A DNA stretch of 64,000 nt. It comes from Gemmatimonadota bacterium (GTDB lineage: Bacteria; Gemmatimonadota; Gemmatimonadetes; Gemmatimonadales; Gemmatimonadaceae). The notes under the pieces are model-generated. The model was given only the letters and a program-made list of their open reading frames with translations, was not told the origin of the DNA and ran no database searches. Where the stretch lies: assembly GCA_021299375.1 (NCBI GenBank), contig JAJTGR010000002.1:1-64000 (forward strand), given 5' to 3'. Below are positions 36,927 through 45,898 of the stretch, in pieces. A program made the position numbers and the translations under genes. Every line of letters begins with the position of its first letter. Position 1 is the stretch's first letter.

Positions 36927-38030
36927 TCAGGCCGATTCACGCCGTGCCAGCTTCGCCGCATACATCGCTTCGTCGGTGCGCTTCACCCACGCGTCGAGCG
37001 TCTCGCCGTGCCGCCACTCGGCGCTGCCGGTACTCGCCGCCAACGCAAGGCCTTGCTCGGTGTACGGCCAGGGCTCTCCACCGAGGGCCTCCGTAAACCG
37101 CTCCTCCAGCCGACCAGCCATGGCCGCGGAGGTGTTGGGCAGCACCACGGCGAATTCGTCACCGCCGATCCGACACACCACGTCCGATTCCCGCAGAAAG
37201 ACGCGGTGCAGCACCTTGGCCACCGTCATGAGGGCGGCGTCCCCCATCTGGTGTCCGAGCCGATCGTTGATGGGCTTGAGATTGTCGAGGTCGACCATCA
37301 CCAGCGCGATCGGATGCCCGCCGAGTGCGTGCAGGTGCAGCTGGCGCGCCAGCGTACGCTGGAAGCAGAGACGGTTGCCCAGGCCGGTCAGCGGGTCGGT
37401 CTCGCTGGCGCGCTGGGCCTCGTCGAGCTGGGAGCCCAACTGCTCGATGCGGGCGGCGAGTAGACCGAACGTGGCGCGATGGGAATCACGCCGCTGTGCC
37501 GACAGGGCTTCGAGCGTACGCATGGCGTGTGAGATCTCGGTCTTCACGACGCCGGTCTCGAGGCCCTCAAGGGCCCCGCGCACTCGATCCATCTGGACCG
37601 AGGCGGCGGTGTCGGTCTCATACTCCGTCTGCAGCGCCTGATACGTCCGTTCCACGCACACCCACAGCGCATCCCGCAGGTCGCGCAGCGCCGTCTCCAC
37701 GAACTGCTTCTCGGTTCGGCGATGCTCCCCGAAGGTGCGGCTGACACCCGCCCAGTCGCGCTCCGGGATCGCCCCGCCCGAGGTGCTGGTTTCGTCGGCA
37801 TCGGGCGCCCGGGTCCCGATCATGGCATGCCGGTGCCATGCGCCGAACGTGGCCCGCGTCTCGCCCTCGGGTCGATCGGGAAGGTCGAACAGGCCATGGG
37901 TGTATGCCGCCAGCACCTGCCCCAGCGTATCGAGCACCGGTGTCACCGCATCCGGGACAGCACCGCCATCGGCGGCGCAGCCCTCAGGCTGGGAGGGTGT
38001 GGAAACAGGACTCGGGCGCTTGAAGAACAT
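36927..38030 (-). CDS. GGDEF diguanylate cyclase
   Basis: 367 residues, cytoplasmic. The N-terminal 190 residues are helical without a recognised sensor domain (W-V-C-V-E-R-T-Y-Q-A-L-Q-T-E), followed by a short coiled coil. The GGDEF domain (about 205-367) has D-P-L-T-G-L-G-N-R, D-L-D-N-L-K-P-I-N-D and an intact R-I-G-G-D-E-F active site, so it should make cyclic di-GMP from GTP. An inhibitory I-site R-E-S-D lies five residues before the active site, so product feedback is expected. ATG 38030 is preferred because GGAGG stands about seven bases before it. A c-di-GMP signalling role is family knowledge; the input signal is unknown. Confidence 0.88.
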   Translation of the reverse strand: MFFKRPSPVSTPSQPEGCAADGGAVPDAVTPVLDTLGQVLAAYTHGLFDLPDRPEGETRATFGAWHRHAMIGTRAPDADETSTSGGAIPERDWAGVSRTFGEHRRTEKQFVETALRDLRDALWVCVERTYQALQTEYETDTAASVQMDRVRGALEGLETGVVKTEISHAMRTLEALSAQRRDSHRATFGLLAARIEQLGSQLDEAQRASETDPLTGLGNRLCFQRTLARQLHLHALGGHPIALVMVDLDNLKPINDRLGHQMGDAALMTVAKVLHRVFLRESDVVCRIGGDEFAVVLPNTSAAMAGRLEERFTEALGGEPWPYTEQGLALAASTGSAEWRHGETLDAWVKRTDEAMYAAKLARRESA

Positions 38031-38162
38031 GGATATCCTCCGGGAGAGACAGGCAGGCAAGCCGCCGCGCAGCTGCCTCCGGAGTATCGACGGCAGGGGG
38101 CAACGGCTTCAGTGCCAGCGGGTCGGGCAGCGAGGCGCTCACGGGGCCGATATGTTCCGGCC

Positions 38163-39062
38163 ATGCGACTCCTCCCCGTTCTCGCGTTCGTGAGCGCGCT
38201 GGCCGGCGCACTCATCAGCGGTGATGCTGCTTACGCGCAGCGACCCGTACCCGCGGCGCTCCGCCGCACCCTCGACAGCCTCGCCGACGCCCACCGCGGC
38301 GTGGTCGGCTATCACATCACCAACCTCGAGACGGGCGAAACCCTCGAGCGGCGCGGCGACGAAACCTTCCCCACGGCGTCGCTGATCAAGGTGCCGGTGC
38401 TGGTGGCGCTGTTCGATTTGGCCGAGCAGCAGCAGCTCTCACTCGATGATCCGATCGTCCTCACGGACATCGACAAGGTCGGCGGCGCCGGGCAGCTGCA
38501 GTTCTTGCGCACCCCGCTCACGCTGCGGCTGTGGGACGTGGCATGGCTCATGAGCACCCTCAGCGACAACACGGCCACCAACCTCGTACTCGACCGCATC
38601 AAGATCCGGCGCGTGTGGCAGAAGATGGAGGCGCTCGGCCTGCCGCACACGAAGGTGCATTCCGGATCCATGACACGCATCGCGAGCGTGGCCCCTGACA
38701 GTTCCGCCAAGTACGGCCTTGGCGTGACCACCCCAAACGAAATGGCACGGCTCTTTGCGCTGCTGGCCGAGGGAAAGGCGGTCAGTCCGCGCGCCGATTC
38801 CACCATGCTCGCCCTGCTCGAGCACAACGAGGACAGCTCGAAGCTGCTGCGCTTCAACTACGGGGTGCGCGCCGCCCACAAGACGGGCGATGTCGATGCG
38901 GCCCGCACCGACTGCGGTGTGCTGTACCTGCCGGCCCGTGTGGTGGCCTGCGTGATGACCAAGTCGAATGTCGACACGCGCTACTGGAGCGACAGCGAGG
39001 GGAACGCCGTGATCGCCCGCATCGGGCAGGCCATCACGGCGGCCTGGGGCAAGCGCCCCTGA
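38163..39062 (+). CDS. Class-A-beta-lactamase-like serine hydrolase, secreted
   Basis: 299 residues with a signal peptide (L-P-V-L-A-F-V-S-A-L-A-G-A-L-I, cleavage near A-Y-A-Q). The penicillin-recognising fold is clear: catalytic T-A-S-L-I-K near residue 77, S-D-N in L-S-D-N-T-A-T-N near 137 and K-T-G in A-H-K-T-G-D-V near 242. The omega-loop glutamate of class A enzymes (ExxLN) is not present where expected, between S-D-N and T-T-P-N-E-M; that stretch reads H-S-G-S-M-T-R-I-A-S-V-A. Deacylation of beta-lactams would therefore be doubtful. TATGTT lies exactly six bases before the ATG. Confidence 0.82.
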   Translation: MRLLPVLAFVSALAGALISGDAAYAQRPVPAALRRTLDSLADAHRGVVGYHITNLETGETLERRGDETFPTASLIKVPVLVALFDLAEQQQLSLDDPIVLTDIDKVGGAGQLQFLRTPLTLRLWDVAWLMSTLSDNTATNLVLDRIKIRRVWQKMEALGLPHTKVHSGSMTRIASVAPDSSAKYGLGVTTPNEMARLFALLAEGKAVSPRADSTMLALLEHNEDSSKLLRFNYGVRAAHKTGDVDAARTDCGVLYLPARVVACVMTKSNVDTRYWSDSEGNAVIARIGQAITAAWGKRP

Positions 39063-39066
39063 CGGC

Positions 39067-39522
39067 TCAGGGCCCCCCGACGGTGTCGATGGGTTCGGGA
39101 GGACGCGAGTACTGGGTGTAGAGCTGGCTCTGGCTCAAGTCACCACTCCCGGTGGAGATGACGTCGAGCCGCGCAATCACGCCGGGCCCGGTCTGGACCG
39201 GCTGACTGGTCCACGCGAACCGCCCGGCGACCGCACGGACGGCGAGCACGAGGGTTCCGCCCGGCTGCAACTCGTTCTCCGGCACCTGGATGGTTCGCGT
39301 GCTGTTCCCGTTCACGAGTCCGAGGCGCCGGCTGTTGCCACCGCTGGAGCGCACGGAGAACACGTTCACGTCGAAGAAGCCGCGATTGGTGACCACCAGG
39401 ATGACCGTGTTGCCGCTGGGGTTGACGCCGCCCCTGTAGCAGCCCGTCCCGCTCATGGCGCCAGCCGCCAGCAGCAGCGAAACGACGACGCGAGCCAGCT
39501 GGCTCTTCGTGAACCTGGACAT
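39067..39522 (-). CDS. Small lipoprotein, unknown function
   Basis: 151 residues. The signal (A-R-V-V-V-S-L-L-L-A-A-G-A-M-S-G-T-G-C) ends in a lipobox, so the mature protein of about 125 residues is lipid-anchored. The body is a single beta-rich domain (T-V-I-L-V-V-T-N-R-G-F-F-D-V-N-V-F) with a proline-rich tail. No named family is recognised. It is convergent with the serine hydrolase (4 bases apart) and lies 50 bases before the glgC start side of the next gene's stop, so co-transcription after glgC is possible. Confidence 0.75.
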   Translation of the reverse strand: MSRFTKSQLARVVVSLLLAAGAMSGTGCYRGGVNPSGNTVILVVTNRGFFDVNVFSVRSSGGNSRRLGLVNGNSTRTIQVPENELQPGGTLVLAVRAVAGRFAWTSQPVQTGPGVIARLDVISTGSGDLSQSQLYTQYSRPPEPIDTVGGP

Positions 39523-39572
39523 GCAGACGCTCGGCGTGGAAAGGCACGACGGTGGCTCCGGGCGAAATCGGC

Positions 39573-40829
39573 CTAGAGGCGATCGATCATGGGCTGAGTG
39601 ATCAGGACGGTCCCCTTCTCGCTTCGCCGAAACCGCTGCGCATCGAGCACGGGATCCTCGCCAACCACGAGGCCTTCCGGGATGCGTACCCCGCGATCGA
39701 CCACCACGTTCGTCAGGCGGGCCCCGCGGCCGACCTCCACATAGGGCTGCACCACCGCGCCTTCGAGGTGCGAGTACGAGTGGACGCGCACACCGGTGAA
39801 GAGCAGCGAGCGATGGAGATAGGAGCCCGAGACGATGCACCCGCCCGAGACGAGCGAGTTGAGCGCCTGCCCGCGCCGCCCCTCTTCATTGTGCACGAAC
39901 TTGGCGGGCGCCGTGATCTCGGCGTAGGTCCAGATCGGCCACTCCTGGTCGTACAGGTCGAGCGCTGGGACCACGCTGGTAAGGTCGACGTTCGCCTCCC
40001 AGTAGGCGTCCACCGTGCCCGCGTCGCGCCAGTACGCCTCGGCCTCGCGGTCCGCCTTCACGCACGACTGACTGAAGCGGTGGGCGACGGCCTTGCCGTT
40101 GGCCACCACGTACGGAATGATGTCCTTGCCGAAATCACGGCTCGAGTTGGGGTCGGCCGCGTCACGGCGCAGCAGGTCGAACAGGAACGACGTCCGGAAG
40201 ACGTAGATGCCCATGCTGGCGAGCGCCAGATCCGGGTTGCCCGGAAGACCCGGCGGATCGGCTGGCTTCTCGAGGAAATGCACGATGCGGTCGTCGGCAT
40301 CCACGTGCATGACCCCGAAGCCCGTGGCCTCCATGCGCGGCACCTCCAGCACCCCGACGGTCACGTCGGCTCCCTGCGCCACGTGCTGCTCGAGCATCAG
40401 CTCGTAGTCCATCTTGTACACATGGTCGCCCGCGAGGATGACCATGTACTCCGGATGATAGGCGTCGATGATGTCGATGTTCTGGTAGACGGCATCGGCG
40501 GTGCCGTCGTACCACTGGGTCTCGCTCACGCGCTGGCTGGCGGGCAGGATGTCGAAGCTTTCGTTGCGTTCGGGGCGCAGGAAGTTCCAGCCGCGCTGCA
40601 GGTGCCGGATGAGGCTGTGCGCCTTGTACTGCGTAGCCACCCCGATGCGACGGATGCCCGAATTGATGGCATTCGACAGCGCGAAATCGATGATGCGGGT
40701 CTTGCCGCCGAAATACACGGCCGGCTTGGCCCGGCGATCGGTCATCTCGTAGAGCCGGGAACCACGTCCGCCGGCGAGCACGTAGGCCATGGCGTTGCGG
40801 GCAATGGTACCGGGGCGGTGTTGGGCCAT
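39573..40829 (-). CDS. glgC: Glucose-1-phosphate adenylyltransferase
   Basis: 418 residues. It makes ADP-glucose from glucose-1-phosphate and ATP, the committed step of glycogen synthesis, in the cytoplasm. The nucleotidyltransferase domain has [12 protein letters not shown], the K-P-A-V-Y-F-G-G-K activator/product region, [23 protein letters not shown] and V-H-F-L-E-K-P; a left-handed helix domain follows from about residue 300. ATG 40829 is preceded by AGGAG. It is divergent from glgA. Confidence 0.95.
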   Translation of the reverse strand: MAQHRPGTIARNAMAYVLAGGRGSRLYEMTDRRAKPAVYFGGKTRIIDFALSNAINSGIRRIGVATQYKAHSLIRHLQRGWNFLRPERNESFDILPASQRVSETQWYDGTADAVYQNIDIIDAYHPEYMVILAGDHVYKMDYELMLEQHVAQGADVTVGVLEVPRMEATGFGVMHVDADDRIVHFLEKPADPPGLPGNPDLALASMGIYVFRTSFLFDLLRRDAADPNSSRDFGKDIIPYVVANGKAVAHRFSQSCVKADREAEAYWRDAGTVDAYWEANVDLTSVVPALDLYDQEWPIWTYAEITAPAKFVHNEEGRRGQALNSLVSGGCIVSGSYLHRSLLFTGVRVHSYSHLEGAVVQPYVEVGRGARLTNVVVDRGVRIPEGLVVGEDPVLDAQRFRRSEKGTVLITQPMIDRL

Positions 40830-40871
40830 CGTCGGGCTCCTGATGCGGCGGGAATGGAGACTACGGCCATT

Positions 40872-40900
40872 TTGCGTCACGGGTGCGGATCGCGTAAGGT
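40872..40900 (+). promoter_or_regulatory. Probable glgA promoter
   Basis: TTGCGT (40872-40877) and TAAGGT (40895-40900) are separated by 17 bases. TAAGGT ends six bases before the glgA ATG, so transcription would begin at or next to the start codon (leaderless message). The same TAAGGT hexamer forms the -10 of the candidate at 48233-48261. Confidence 0.5.
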
Positions 40901-40906
40901 ACGGCC

Positions 40907-42349
40907 ATGAAAGTGCTCTTCGTGGCGGCCGAGGTGGCCCCGTACGTCAAGACCGGCGGTCTCGCCGATGTGGCCGCTGCCCTGCCGCAGGCGCTCCAGC
41001 ACGCCGGCCATGAGGTCCGCGTCGTGATGCCGAGGTATCGCGAGCTCCGGGAACGCGGCGTCCCCATGTCCGGGCCCGTCGCTGCCTCGTTCCTCCCCAT
41101 CGGCGAGCGGGCCGAGGAGCAGCGGGTGTGGCGGAGTCTCGAGAGCGACGTCCCGGTGTATTTCCTCGACATTCCGGCGGCCTTCGAACGCCAGGCCATC
41201 TACGGAGAACCGGACGATCACCGGCGGTTCATCCTGTTCTGCCGTGGCGTCATGGACACCATCCAGCACCTGCGCGAGGTGGAAGGATGGTCGCCGGATG
41301 TCGTGCACGCACACGACTGGCACGCGGCGCTGGTCGTCAACTACATCAAGACGTTCTATCACTACACGTTCGGCCATATGGCCACGGTGTACACCATCCA
41401 CAATCTCGCGTACCAGGGGCAGGTGCATCCGGATACGCTGGCGCTCGCCGGGTTGTCGGAAGGCGGGCTGGTGGAGAATGGCATGGGCTACGGGCTGGCC
41501 AACACCTTCAACTGCATGGCGCGCGGCATTCTGTACGCCGATGTGGTCACCACGGTGAGCCCGACGTACGCCCGCGAGATCATGACCATGGCGTACGGCG
41601 AGCGCCTCGACGGGCTGCTGCGCCACCGGGCCGACCGGGTGCGCGGCATTCTCAACGGCATCGATACCACGGTCTTCGATCCGGCCACCGACCGGCATCT
41701 CGCCGCACCCTACACGGTGGAGGACATGGCCGGGAAGGCCGCCTGCAAGGCGGCGCTCCAGCAGCGGTGTGGCCTCGCGGTCGATCCGGCGCGGCCACTG
41801 CTCGGCGTCGTGTCGCGCCTCGTGGAGCAGAAGGGGCTCGACCTGCTGCACGCCGTGCTGCCCGGCCTGTTGCGCGAAACCAACGCGCAGGTCGTGGTCC
41901 TCGGCTCGGGTCAGCCGTACCTGCAGGAGGCGTTCCTGCGACACGGGGAGGCGCATGGCGACCGCGTTTCGGTGAAGATCGGCTTCGATGTCGCGCTGGC
42001 CCAGCAGATCTACGCCGGCAGCGATGCGTTGCTCATGCCCTCACGATTCGAGCCCTGCGGTCTTGGGCAGCTCATCGCGCTGCGCTACGGCACCGTGCCC
42101 ATCGTGCGGGCCACCGGTGGCCTGGCGGACACCGTACGCGAAGGGCTCGACGGCAACGGCTTCGTGTTTCATCCGCATGATGCGCGCCACTTCGCGGAGG
42201 CCATCGGCCGCGCACTGGCCTGCTATCGGGATCCCATCGGCTGGGCCGCCGTGCGAGACCGTGGCATGCGGGAAGACCACTCGTGGGCGTCGGCCGCGGT
42301 ACAGTACGCCGCCGTGTACCAGTGGGCACGCCGACTGATCGGACACTGA
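40907..42349 (+). CDS. glgA: Glycogen synthase (ADP-glucose dependent)
   Basis: 480 residues, the usual length of GT5 bacterial glycogen synthases. It transfers glucose from ADP-glucose to the growing alpha-1,4-glucan. Conserved features are the N-terminal V-K-T-G-G-L-A-D-V motif binding ADP-glucose, [27 protein letters not shown] and the C-terminal [12 protein letters not shown] loop. It is divergent from glgC with 77 bases between the starts. It has no Shine-Dalgarno, and the candidate promoter ends six bases before the ATG. Confidence 0.95.
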   Translation: MKVLFVAAEVAPYVKTGGLADVAAALPQALQHAGHEVRVVMPRYRELRERGVPMSGPVAASFLPIGERAEEQRVWRSLESDVPVYFLDIPAAFERQAIYGEPDDHRRFILFCRGVMDTIQHLREVEGWSPDVVHAHDWHAALVVNYIKTFYHYTFGHMATVYTIHNLAYQGQVHPDTLALAGLSEGGLVENGMGYGLANTFNCMARGILYADVVTTVSPTYAREIMTMAYGERLDGLLRHRADRVRGILNGIDTTVFDPATDRHLAAPYTVEDMAGKAACKAALQQRCGLAVDPARPLLGVVSRLVEQKGLDLLHAVLPGLLRETNAQVVVLGSGQPYLQEAFLRHGEAHGDRVSVKIGFDVALAQQIYAGSDALLMPSRFEPCGLGQLIALRYGTVPIVRATGGLADTVREGLDGNGFVFHPHDARHFAEAIGRALACYRDPIGWAAVRDRGMREDHSWASAAVQYAAVYQWARRLIGH

Positions 42350-42420
42350 TCGGATGCGGACGGGGTGACCCGGCGGCCGATTGCGCGGAGATCGCGGATA
42401 CGGCGTGATCGCCAACACCG

Positions 42421-43188
42421 TCAGGCCACCGGGGGCTCGTCGAGCGAGTGGCGCAGCAACTCCCGCGTGGCGCTGTGCGTCGGCGACTCGAGCACTTCAC
42501 GCGCCGGCCCACACTCCACGACGACGCCCTCGGCCAGTACCGCCACGCGATCGGCGACCGTCCTGGCGAACTCGATGTCATGGGTCGTGATCAGCAGGGC
42601 GCGCCCCTCGCCGGCCAGACGGCGCAGCGTGTCGGCGAGGGCGCCACGCCGCGCAGGGTCGAGCGCCGCGGTGGGTTCGTCCATCAGCAGCACGTGCGGG
42701 TCGAGCGCGAGCGCCCGCGCAATCGCCACGCGCTGCGCTTCGCCGCCGGAGAGTTGCCCGGGATAGGCCTCGCTGCGGTGCGCGACGCCGAGGGACGCCA
42801 GCAGGGTGTCGGCCCGCGCCTGTGCCTGCGTCGGGTCGACGCCAGCGGCGTGGATCGGGGCCAGCATGACGTTCTCCCGCGCCGTGAGGTGCGGGAACAG
42901 CGCATGCTGCTGGAACACCATGCCGATCCGGCGGCGCAGCGCGCGCAGGCGCGACTCGGCAGGCAGACGCCCGGGAAGCAGCACCTCACCATCCACCACG
43001 ATGCGGCCGGCATCGAAGGCGTCGAGCGCCACCGCCGCCCGCAGGACCGTGGACTTGCCAGCCCCCGACACGCCCATCAGCGCCCACACGTCACCAGCGG
43101 GCACGACCAGGTCGACCCCGCGCAGCACCTCCTGCCGCGCCCGGGACAGGCGCAGCCCCTCGATCTGCAGCGCGACGGAGCGGCTCAT
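42421..43188 (-). CDS. Amino acid ABC transporter ATP-binding protein
   Basis: 255 residues. It has the Walker A G-V-S-G-A-G-K-S-T near residue 42, a Q-loop in V-F-Q-Q-H-A-L-F-P-H-L, the signature Q-L-S-G-G-E-A-Q-R-V, Walker B L-L-M-D-E-P-T-A-A-L-D-P and the switch histidine T-T-H-D-I. Sequence style matches the polar amino acid (GlnQ-like) ATPases. Its ATG overlaps the stop of the fused binding-protein/permease gene (ATGA), so together they form the transporter. The likely substrate is a polar amino acid such as glutamine or glutamate. Confidence 0.92.
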   Translation of the reverse strand: MSRSVALQIEGLRLSRARQEVLRGVDLVVPAGDVWALMGVSGAGKSTVLRAAVALDAFDAGRIVVDGEVLLPGRLPAESRLRALRRRIGMVFQQHALFPHLTARENVMLAPIHAAGVDPTQAQARADTLLASLGVAHRSEAYPGQLSGGEAQRVAIARALALDPHVLLMDEPTAALDPARRGALADTLRRLAGEGRALLITTHDIEFARTVADRVAVLAEGVVVECGPAREVLESPTHSATRELLRHSLDEPPVA

Positions 43189-44651
43189 GCCATGTGCCAC
43201 CGCGCTTCGAGCCGGCGCGCCAGTCGCGACAATGGCAGCGACATGGCGAGATAGATCGCCCCGCACAGCAGCCCCGGCACCACCCAGCTGCCGACGTTCG
43301 TGGCGTAGATCGCCGTCTGCTTGGTCAGCTCCACCACCGTGATCACCGACACCAGCGACGAATCCTTGAGTAGGGCCACGAAATCGTTCGTCATGGGCGC
43401 CAGCGCCAGGCGCAGCGCCTGCGGCCCGCGCACCAGCCGGAATACCTGCCATTCGGAGAGGCCCAGCGTGCGCGCCGCCTCGAGTTGCACCCGCGGGATG
43501 GCCTGCAGTGCGGCGCGATACACCTCGGACTCGTACGCGGCGTAGTTGAGGCCGAGGCCAAGCACGGCGGCCACGAATGCCGGCAGGCGGACCACGCCGC
43601 TCAGCCCGTAGTACAACACGAACAGCTGCAGCAGCACGGGTGTCCCGCGCACCACTTCCACGTAGGTCAGCAGGAGGCCCCGCAGCAGCGGTCCGCCGTA
43701 GAGGCGCCCGGCGGCCACCACGGCGCCCATCGTCATGGCCAGCAGCATGGCCAGCAGCGAAATGAGCGCCGTGATTGCGGCCGCCCGCGCCAGCGCGGGC
43801 AGATAGGCGCGCACCGTGCGTGAGGCCGCCGCCGGGCGTGCCCCGTCGGATGCGGTGCGGTCGGCCAGCACCCGGGCCAGGTATCGCTCCTGCTCCTCGT
43901 CCCACACGCCCCACCGGCGGAAGGTGCGCTCGAGTGAACCGTCGGCGATGCGCGCCCGCAGGATCGCATCGGCCGAATCACGCAGCGCTTCCTTGCCCTG
44001 CGCGAACACCGCCACGTAATGGCCCCGCGCCACCGCGCTCGGTTGGATGACGAACCCCGGCGCGCGCCGCAGCGCCCGCTCGGCAATCACATGGTCGAGC
44101 AGCACCGCGTCGAGGCGGCCATCCACGAGATCGGTATACGGATGCACGTCGTCGTCGTACGACACCGGCACCACGCCGTGCGTGCGCTGGGCGTCCAGCA
44201 GCAACTGATACGCCTGGGTCGACCCCAGCGTCCCGACTCGGCGGCCCGCCAGGTCCGAGAGCGACAGAAAGCGCGCCCGGTCGGCCGGGCGCACCGCCAG
44301 CACCTCGCGGAACTCGAAGTACGGCAGGCTCACCGCGAAACGTGATCGCAACTCGGGGCGGTCTTCCAGGCCGGACATCCCGACATCGAAGTCACCGCGC
44401 GCCACCGACTGCTCGATCGATGCCCACGCCACCTGCGTGAACTGCGGCGTGCGCCCGAGACCCGCGGCCAGCATGCCGGCAATCTCCACGTCGAAGCCGC
44501 GTACGACCGCGGGGTCGGCCGGATCGGCTTCCACGAACGGCGCGCCCCCCTCGGCATCGCCGCCCCAGCGGAGGACGGCGCCCCGCCCCGTGTCAGGTGG
44601 GGCGCCACAGGCCGCGAGGACCGCCAGCAGGAGGATCAGGAGGGAGCGCAC
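43185..44651 (-). CDS. Fused substrate-binding protein and permease of a polar amino acid ABC importer
   Basis: 488 residues with a GTG start. The lipoprotein signal (L-L-I-L-L-L-A-V-L-A-A-C) is followed by a type-II solute-binding domain (residues about 30-250: G-F-D-V-E-I-A-G-M-L-A, F-D-V-G-M-S-G-L, Y-F-E-F-R-E-V-L, V-G-T-L-G-S-T-Q-A). A membrane domain (about 270-488) then carries the EAA-type loop E-A-A-R-T-L-G-L-S-E-W-Q. This binding-protein/permease fusion is known in some polar amino acid importers; the ATPase is the next gene. Upstream frame residues before the GTG are not family-like. No strong Shine-Dalgarno is seen. Confidence 0.88.
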   Translation of the reverse strand: MRSLLILLLAVLAACGAPPDTGRGAVLRWGGDAEGGAPFVEADPADPAVVRGFDVEIAGMLAAGLGRTPQFTQVAWASIEQSVARGDFDVGMSGLEDRPELRSRFAVSLPYFEFREVLAVRPADRARFLSLSDLAGRRVGTLGSTQAYQLLLDAQRTHGVVPVSYDDDVHPYTDLVDGRLDAVLLDHVIAERALRRAPGFVIQPSAVARGHYVAVFAQGKEALRDSADAILRARIADGSLERTFRRWGVWDEEQERYLARVLADRTASDGARPAAASRTVRAYLPALARAAAITALISLLAMLLAMTMGAVVAAGRLYGGPLLRGLLLTYVEVVRGTPVLLQLFVLYYGLSGVVRLPAFVAAVLGLGLNYAAYESEVYRAALQAIPRVQLEAARTLGLSEWQVFRLVRGPQALRLALAPMTNDFVALLKDSSLVSVITVVELTKQTAIYATNVGSWVVPGLLCGAIYLAMSLPLSRLARRLEARWHMA

Positions 44652-44720
44652 GCCGGAGAATGTAGCGCGGGACCGGAGGGCCAGGCGGCCTGATCGGGCC
44701 GGTGTGCGGCGGGTGCTCGG

Positions 44721-44780
44721 TCGACGCGCGCTCCGTTGATGTGCGCTCAGTCGATGCGCACGCCGCCGATGCGCGCTCAG
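44721..44780. repeat. Degenerate 15-bp tandem repeat, four copies
   Basis: Four consecutive 15-base units share the pattern t-y-g-a-y-g-y-g-c-r-c-k-c-m-g (44721-44735, 44736-44750, 44751-44765, 44766-44780). Copies 2 and 4 are the most alike (13 of 15). The last copy overlaps the hldD stop codon at 44777-44779, so the array starts inside the gene end and spreads into the spacer. Confidence 0.7.
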
Positions 44781-45817
44781 TCCCCGAGCCGGCGATCCCC
44801 GACCAGATAGCCCTGCACGTAGTCGCGCACGGCGTCGGCCAGCGGAGTCACCGGGGCGTCGTAGCCCGTCGCCCGCAGCTTTCCGATGGCCGCCTGCGTG
44901 TGGTACTGGTACTTGGCGCGAATGGACTCGGGCATGTCGATGAACTCGATCGCCGGCGGCTTGTCGAGCGCCGCGAAGAGCGCGCCGGTGAGTTCGAGCC
45001 ACGTGTGCGCGGCGCCGCTGCCGACGTTGAACAGGCCGCCGGCAGCGGGAGCCATGGCCAGATGCAGCGTCATCGCCACGGCGTCCTTCACGTACAGGAA
45101 GTCGCGCTGCTGCTCACCGTCGCGGTACTCGGGGCGATGCGACTTGAACAGCTTCACCGCCCCCGTCTCCAGAATCTGTCCGTACGCCTTGTGCACCAGC
45201 GACCGCATGTCGGCCTTGTGCGCCTCGTTGGGGCCATACACGTTGAAGTACTTGAGCCCCACGACTCGGGACAGCACACCGGCGCGCGCCGCATACTGGT
45301 CGAACAGGTGCTTGGAGTAGCCGTAGGCGTTGAGCGGCCGCAGCCGCGTCAGCGCCGCGTTCGAGTCGTCGGTGTCGTCCATGCCCGCGGCGCCGGCCCC
45401 ATACGTGGCCGCGCTCGACGCGTAGACAAAGCGTATGTGCCGCCCCAGGGCCCAGTGGGCGAGCAGCTTGGTGTACTCGAAGTTGTTCTTCCCGAGATAC
45501 GTCGCGTCGAGCTCCGTGGTGGCCGAGCAGGCACCAAGGTGCAGCACCAGATCGAACGTGCCGAGCGCCCCCGACTCGAGGCGCGGCAGCAGGTCGTCGG
45601 CATCGAGGTAGTCCTCGAAACGCAGCGGCACCAGGTTGCGCCACTTCTCGTCGCGACCGAGGCGGTCGGTGACCACGATGCGTTCGACCCCGAGCCCGTT
45701 GAGGGCCCAGACGAGGGCGCTGCCGATGAAGCCGGCGCCGCCCGTGACGAGCACCCGGGACGGGAGGCGCGTGGGGATCGCAGGGAGTGCCAGCGGGTGG
45801 GAAACAGGTTCGGACAT
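44777..45817 (-). CDS. hldD: ADP-L-glycero-D-manno-heptose-6-epimerase
   Basis: 346 residues, a short-chain dehydrogenase/reductase-type epimerase. It converts ADP-D-glycero-heptose to the L-glycero form for the lipopolysaccharide inner core. The N-terminal Rossmann motif V-T-G-G-A-G-F-I-G-S is preceded by about 22 extra residues; D-E-K-W-R-N-L-V-P, H-L-G-A-C-S-A-T-T-E, Y-A-S-S-A-A-T-Y-G, the catalytic Y-x-x-x-K in Y-G-Y-S-K-H-L-F-D and F-N-V-Y-G-P-N-E match HldD closely. Its presence implies an outer membrane with heptose-containing LPS. The gene is not clustered with other heptose genes here. Confidence 0.93.
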   Translation of the reverse strand: MSEPVSHPLALPAIPTRLPSRVLVTGGAGFIGSALVWALNGLGVERIVVTDRLGRDEKWRNLVPLRFEDYLDADDLLPRLESGALGTFDLVLHLGACSATTELDATYLGKNNFEYTKLLAHWALGRHIRFVYASSAATYGAGAAGMDDTDDSNAALTRLRPLNAYGYSKHLFDQYAARAGVLSRVVGLKYFNVYGPNEAHKADMRSLVHKAYGQILETGAVKLFKSHRPEYRDGEQQRDFLYVKDAVAMTLHLAMAPAAGGLFNVGSGAAHTWLELTGALFAALDKPPAIEFIDMPESIRAKYQYHTQAAIGKLRATGYDAPVTPLADAVRDYVQGYLVGDRRLGD

Positions 45818-45898
45818 GACGAGATCACGAAACGGGGAAGCCTGAAGCAGCCGACCGCCGCAAGATACACGGCCCCGCCCGACGGTGCGGCGGTGCGA

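Noticed and set aside
38163-39062. Calling the serine hydrolase an antibiotic-resistance beta-lactamase
   Set aside because: The omega-loop Glu is absent, so the activity cannot be assumed.
39552-40910. Long plus-strand frame opposite glgC
   Set aside because: It is antisense to a certain gene, with no recognisable motif.
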